Assembly: GCF_015356865.1 (NCBI RefSeq)
Contig: NZ_JAAFZA010000036.1
Coordinates: 1-59,878 of the forward strand
DNA: 59,878 nucleotides
Direction of reading: 5' to 3'
Origin: Catenulispora pinisilvae
GTDB taxonomy: Bacteria; Actinomycetota; Actinomycetes; Streptomycetales; Catenulisporaceae
Below, in pieces: positions 57,351-59,878 of this stretch. A program made the translations under genes and the position numbers. Below the pieces are notes generated by a model. The model did not search any database, was not told where the DNA came from, and saw nothing but the letters and a program-made list of their open reading frames with translations. The first letter of the stretch is position 1; each line of letters opens with the position of its first letter.

Positions 57351-57686
57351 ATGAAGACCGCGGCGCGCGACAAGGACGCGCCGCACCGAACGGCCGGCCG
57401 GCATCCTGCCGGACCGGACCAGAGCGGACCCGGGACCGCAGGCGGGTGCGGCCCCGGGTCCGCCGCGCCAAGTGTGGAGCCGGCGCGGCCCGGCGCGCAG
57501 TCGGTTCGCGAGGGTTGGCGGCGGATGGCGGTTGACATGTCCGTTCGAAGTCCGGTCGGGGCGCCGCACGGACTGGCCGGAGGCGGCGACGGCGGCCGCC
57601 GGGACAGACGTGGGCGTGGCGTGAGGATGCGGGTGCGATGGGGCCGACTGGCCCGGTGGGCGGCTTTCCGGTGCGGGATGCGGTAG
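57351..57686 (+). CDS. Possible Arg/Gly-rich small protein (uncertain)
   Basis: A 111-codon frame begins MKTAARDKDAPHRTAG behind GGAGCT and ends before a short hairpin at 57693-57710. The product is Arg/Gly/Pro-rich without predicted structure. Composition is typical of chance frames in this GC range, so coding status is doubtful. The remainder of 57260-57823 has no gene. Confidence 0.25.
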   Translation: MKTAARDKDAPHRTAGRHPAGPDQSGPGTAGGCGPGSAAPSVEPARPGAQSVREGWRRMAVDMSVRSPVGAPHGLAGGGDGGRRDRRGRGVRMRVRWGRLARWAAFRCGMR

Positions 57687-57692
57687 GGCTTA

Positions 57693-57710
57693 CGGGATCG
57701 ACAGATCCCG
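57693..57710. terminator. Short hairpin
   Basis: CGGGATC (57693-57699) and GATCCCG (57704-57710) form a 7-bp stem with a 4-nt loop between the doubtful frame and the convergent kinase gene. Confidence 0.45.
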
Positions 57711-57823
57711 CCCGGGGCCGCGGCGTCCGCATCAGTGGGCTGTGATGCGGGCGGGTCGCCGCTCTGCACGAAACGGTGGTGCCGCGCGTCGGTCGCCGCT
57801 GGAATCAGCGGTGACTCGAACTC

Positions 57824-59335
57824 TCAGCTGTGACTCGAACTCGGCGACGCCGGCGGTGAGCTGTGCGACGCCGAACTGTGCGGCGAGGACGGGCTCGACG
57901 ACGGTGCGCTCGACGCGCTCGTGCTGCTGCTCGGCGTGCTCGGGGCCGACGTGCTCTGCGTCGTCGACGTCGTGGAACTCGTCGTCGGGCTCGGCCCGCT
58001 GGTCGTGCTGGACGTCGGCACCGGGGTCGTCGGCATCGGGGTGGAACTCGTGGTCGGGCTCGGCGCGGTCGTCGAACTCTGCGAGGACGTCGTGCCGCTG
58101 ACCGAGCGGGTCAGCGGGGACTGGCTCGAGGTGGTGCCCACGGACGCCGACGGCGGCGGACTCGGATTGTGGCTCCCGCTGCGCAACACCAGCACCAGGG
58201 CCGTGGCCAGCGCCGCGATCACCGCGACCGAGAGCACCCCGGCGACCCAGCCCGCGCCGCCTCCACCCCGCTTGCCTTCCGGCGGTTCCCCTATCCCGAC
58301 CCGTTCCACGGTCCGCTCGCCGGTCCGCTCGCCGGTGTCCCCGACCAGCGCGGTCGGCCGGTCCGCCGAGGTGTGCAGCACCAGCGTCGGGTCCGGCGGC
58401 GGGACGGCCGTCGTCGGCGCATCGTGGTCCGGCTGCGGGAACACCGCGATGCCCTCGTAGTCCAGGATCTCCGCCGCGCTTTGCGCTATGGCCGCCGTCA
58501 GCTCCGCCGGGAGCCACGCGTTGCCGCCGGGGGTGTCGGCCATCCGCCCGATGATCTGCGCGGTGCTGGGCCGCTGGGCCGGATCCTTCGCCAGGCACGT
58601 CGCGATCAGCGGGGCGAGCGAGGGCGGCAGGCCGGACAGGTCCGGCTCGTCGTGCGCGATGCGGTAGAGCAGGGTGTGGTCCGGGCCGCCGCCGAAGGGG
58701 TTGCGGCCGGTGGCGGCGTAGGCCAGGACGGTGCCGAGCGAGAAGACGTCGGTCGCGGGGGTCAGCTCCTGGCCCCGGGTCTGCTCCGGCGACATGAACC
58801 CGGGGGAGCCGATGATGGTGCCGACGTCGGTCCGGGTCAGGTCGGCCGCCGCGATGACCCGCGAGATGCCGAAGTCGATGACGTGCGGCCCGTCCACGGC
58901 CAGCATCACGTTCGACGGCTTCAGATCCCGGTGCACCACCCCGGCCGCGTGGATCTCGGCCAGCGCCCGGGCCAGCCCGTACGCCAGCACCCGCAGCGAG
59001 CTCTCCGGCAGCCGCGCGCCGCCGCCGACCACCGAGCGCAGCGTCAGCCCGGACACGTAAGCGGTCGCCAGCCACGGCATCGGCGCGTCCGGATCGGCGT
59101 CCACCACCGCCGCCGTGTACCGCCCCGACACCAGCCGCACGGCCGCGACCTCCTGCCGGAACCGCCGCCGGAACTCCCGGTCACCGGCCAACTCGGCCTT
59201 GACCACCTTCACCGCGACAGTGCGCCCACCCCGGGTCCGGCCCAGGAACACCTGTCCCATGCCCCCCGAACCCAGCCGCGCGATCAGCACGTAAGGACCC
59301 ACAGTGCGCGGATCCCCGGCCTCCAGCGGTTCCAC
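57824..59335 (-). CDS. Ser/Thr protein kinase with mucin-like extracellular tail
   Basis: The 503-residue transmembrane kinase has a Hanks-type kinase domain at about 14-275: glycine loop LGSGGMGQVF, Lys in VAVKVVKAE, catalytic HRDLKPSNVM, DFG as DFGISRV, and the APE-equivalent MSPEQ. A juxtamembrane segment of about 80 residues follows, with a repeated RTGERT unit, and one membrane helix (VAGVLSVAVIAALATALVLV). The roughly 110-residue outside tail is almost only Ser, Thr and Pro, likely O-mannosylated or cell-wall spanning. GTG 59335 follows GGGGAGG by 8 nt. The ligand is unknown; no PASTA repeats are present. Confidence 0.9.
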   Translation of the reverse strand: MEPLEAGDPRTVGPYVLIARLGSGGMGQVFLGRTRGGRTVAVKVVKAELAGDREFRRRFRQEVAAVRLVSGRYTAAVVDADPDAPMPWLATAYVSGLTLRSVVGGGARLPESSLRVLAYGLARALAEIHAAGVVHRDLKPSNVMLAVDGPHVIDFGISRVIAAADLTRTDVGTIIGSPGFMSPEQTRGQELTPATDVFSLGTVLAYAATGRNPFGGGPDHTLLYRIAHDEPDLSGLPPSLAPLIATCLAKDPAQRPSTAQIIGRMADTPGGNAWLPAELTAAIAQSAAEILDYEGIAVFPQPDHDAPTTAVPPPDPTLVLHTSADRPTALVGDTGERTGERTVERVGIGEPPEGKRGGGGAGWVAGVLSVAVIAALATALVLVLRSGSHNPSPPPSASVGTTSSQSPLTRSVSGTTSSQSSTTAPSPTTSSTPMPTTPVPTSSTTSGPSPTTSSTTSTTQSTSAPSTPSSSTSASSAPSSSPSSPHSSASHSSPPASPSSSHS

Positions 59336-59531
59336 CTTGTGGACCTCCCCGATCGGGCGCTTTCTACCAGTAGTAGTCCAGCATCGCAGCGAACTGAAGC
59401 GCCAGATACCTCGCACGCTCCGGCACGGCCACACTCCACCCGATCGGGGGGTTTGCGTCACAGGTTGTGGCGCTCGAAGAGGCGCGGGCGTCGCGCGACC
59501 GTCCCGCGACCGTCATGGCAGGATCGACAAC

Positions 59532-59878
59532 GTGCCCCAGCTGCTGATCGTCCACCACACCCCGTCCCCGACGCTCCAGGCGATGTTCGAGGCCGTACTC
59601 GCCGGCGCGACCAACGAGGAGATCGAGGGTGTGGCGGTCGTGCGGCGCCCAGCGCTGGCCGCGACGGCGGTGGACGTGCTGGCGGCGGATGCGGTGATCG
59701 TGGGGACGCCGGCGAACATCGGGTACATGTCCGGCGCCTTGAAGCACTTTTTCGATCAGGTGTATTACCCCTGCCTCGACGCGACGAAGAAGCTGCCCTA
59801 CGCCGCCTACGTCCACGGCAACAGCGACACCGTCGGCGCGCTGCGGGCGATCGAGTCCATCGCGGGCGGGGTGGGGTG
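59532..59878 (+). CDS. Flavodoxin/NAD(P)H-dependent oxidoreductase (partial)
   Basis: The first 115 codons of a rightward gene that leaves the window. LLIVHHTPSPTLQAMFEAVL is followed by AVIVGTPANIGYMSGALKHF and FDQVYYPC, the FMN-binding core of the flavodoxin-like fold (WrbA/NADPH-FMN reductase group). GTG 59532 follows AGGATCG. It is divergent from the kinase across about 200 bp without other features. Confidence 0.8.
   Translation, partial: MPQLLIVHHTPSPTLQAMFEAVLAGATNEEIEGVAVVRRPALAATAVDVLAADAVIVGTPANIGYMSGALKHFFDQVYYPCLDATKKLPYAAYVHGNSDTVGALRAIESIAGGVG

Overview
The window is about 60 kb of very GC-rich DNA with strong third-position G/C, frequent GTG/TTG starts and very few TTA codons. 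It carries a SigF/anti-sigma/STAS stress module, LytR-CpsA-Psr and LysM/lytic-transglycosylase cell-wall genes, a CGNR regulator, a LuxR-type large ATPase regulator, an LmbU-family regulator and an F420-type luciferase-like enzyme. Together these point to a soil actinomycete with a large chromosome (Streptomycetales/Catenulisporales type). I cannot assign a genus.

Layout. 1-7.5 kb: the start of a kinase-like P-loop gene, a strange 1.1 kb degenerate repeat tract, an FtsX-type permease, a cation/proton antiporter, a PemK/MazF-like protein, and a LysM/SLT lytic enzyme behind a c-di-AMP (ydaO-type) riboswitch. 7.5-14.2 kb: a LuxR-family giant regulator, a DsbA/FrnE-like oxidoreductase, small conserved hypotheticals, a mosaic of gene scraps and a NUDIX hydrolase. 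14.4-25.5 kb: a compact, one-direction biosynthetic cluster built around a sedoheptulose-7-phosphate cyclase-like enzyme. It also holds a glycosyltransferase, three SDR-fold enzymes, an LLM oxidoreductase, a HAD phosphatase, two cupins, a double-VOC epimerase-like protein, an MFS exporter and an LmbU-like regulator containing a TTA codon. I see no aminotransferase. 25.5-27.6 kb: a gene graveyard containing a second scrap of the DsbA-like gene, a frameshifted hydrolase remnant fused to another gene, and a broken membrane-protein gene.

27.6-40 kb: aldo/keto reductase, S51 peptidase, secreted trypsin-like protease, secreted S33 peptidase divergent from a two-component system, P450 plus 3Fe-4S ferredoxin, alpha/beta hydrolase, and a serine-recombinase-family protein that appears to have lost its catalytic serine. 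40-45 kb: CGNR regulator divergent from an MFS exporter across a long inverted repeat, then a MacB-like ABC ATPase/permease pair. 45-60 kb: DUF1003-like membrane protein, LCP protein, a second ABC pair co-directional with a LiaRS-type sensor/regulator, the SigF stress module, a CheY-like regulator, a PRC-barrel protein, a Ser/Thr kinase with a mucin-like tail, and the start of a flavodoxin-like gene.

How it works together. The best candidate for an undescribed system is the 14.4-25.5 kb cluster. It reads as a C7-cyclitol pathway: cyclization of a heptulose phosphate, VOC-type epimerization, several redox steps, dephosphorylation, glycosylation and export, under an LmbU-type regulator whose translation probably needs the bldA tRNA. 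Two consecutive pieces of a DsbA-like gene, whose intact copy lies at 10.6 kb, sit just outside either end of the cluster. This suggests the cluster arrived by recombination at a duplicated gene. Short in-frame tandem repeats (hexamers and nonamers) have expanded inside many genes here, an unusual shared trait of the region.
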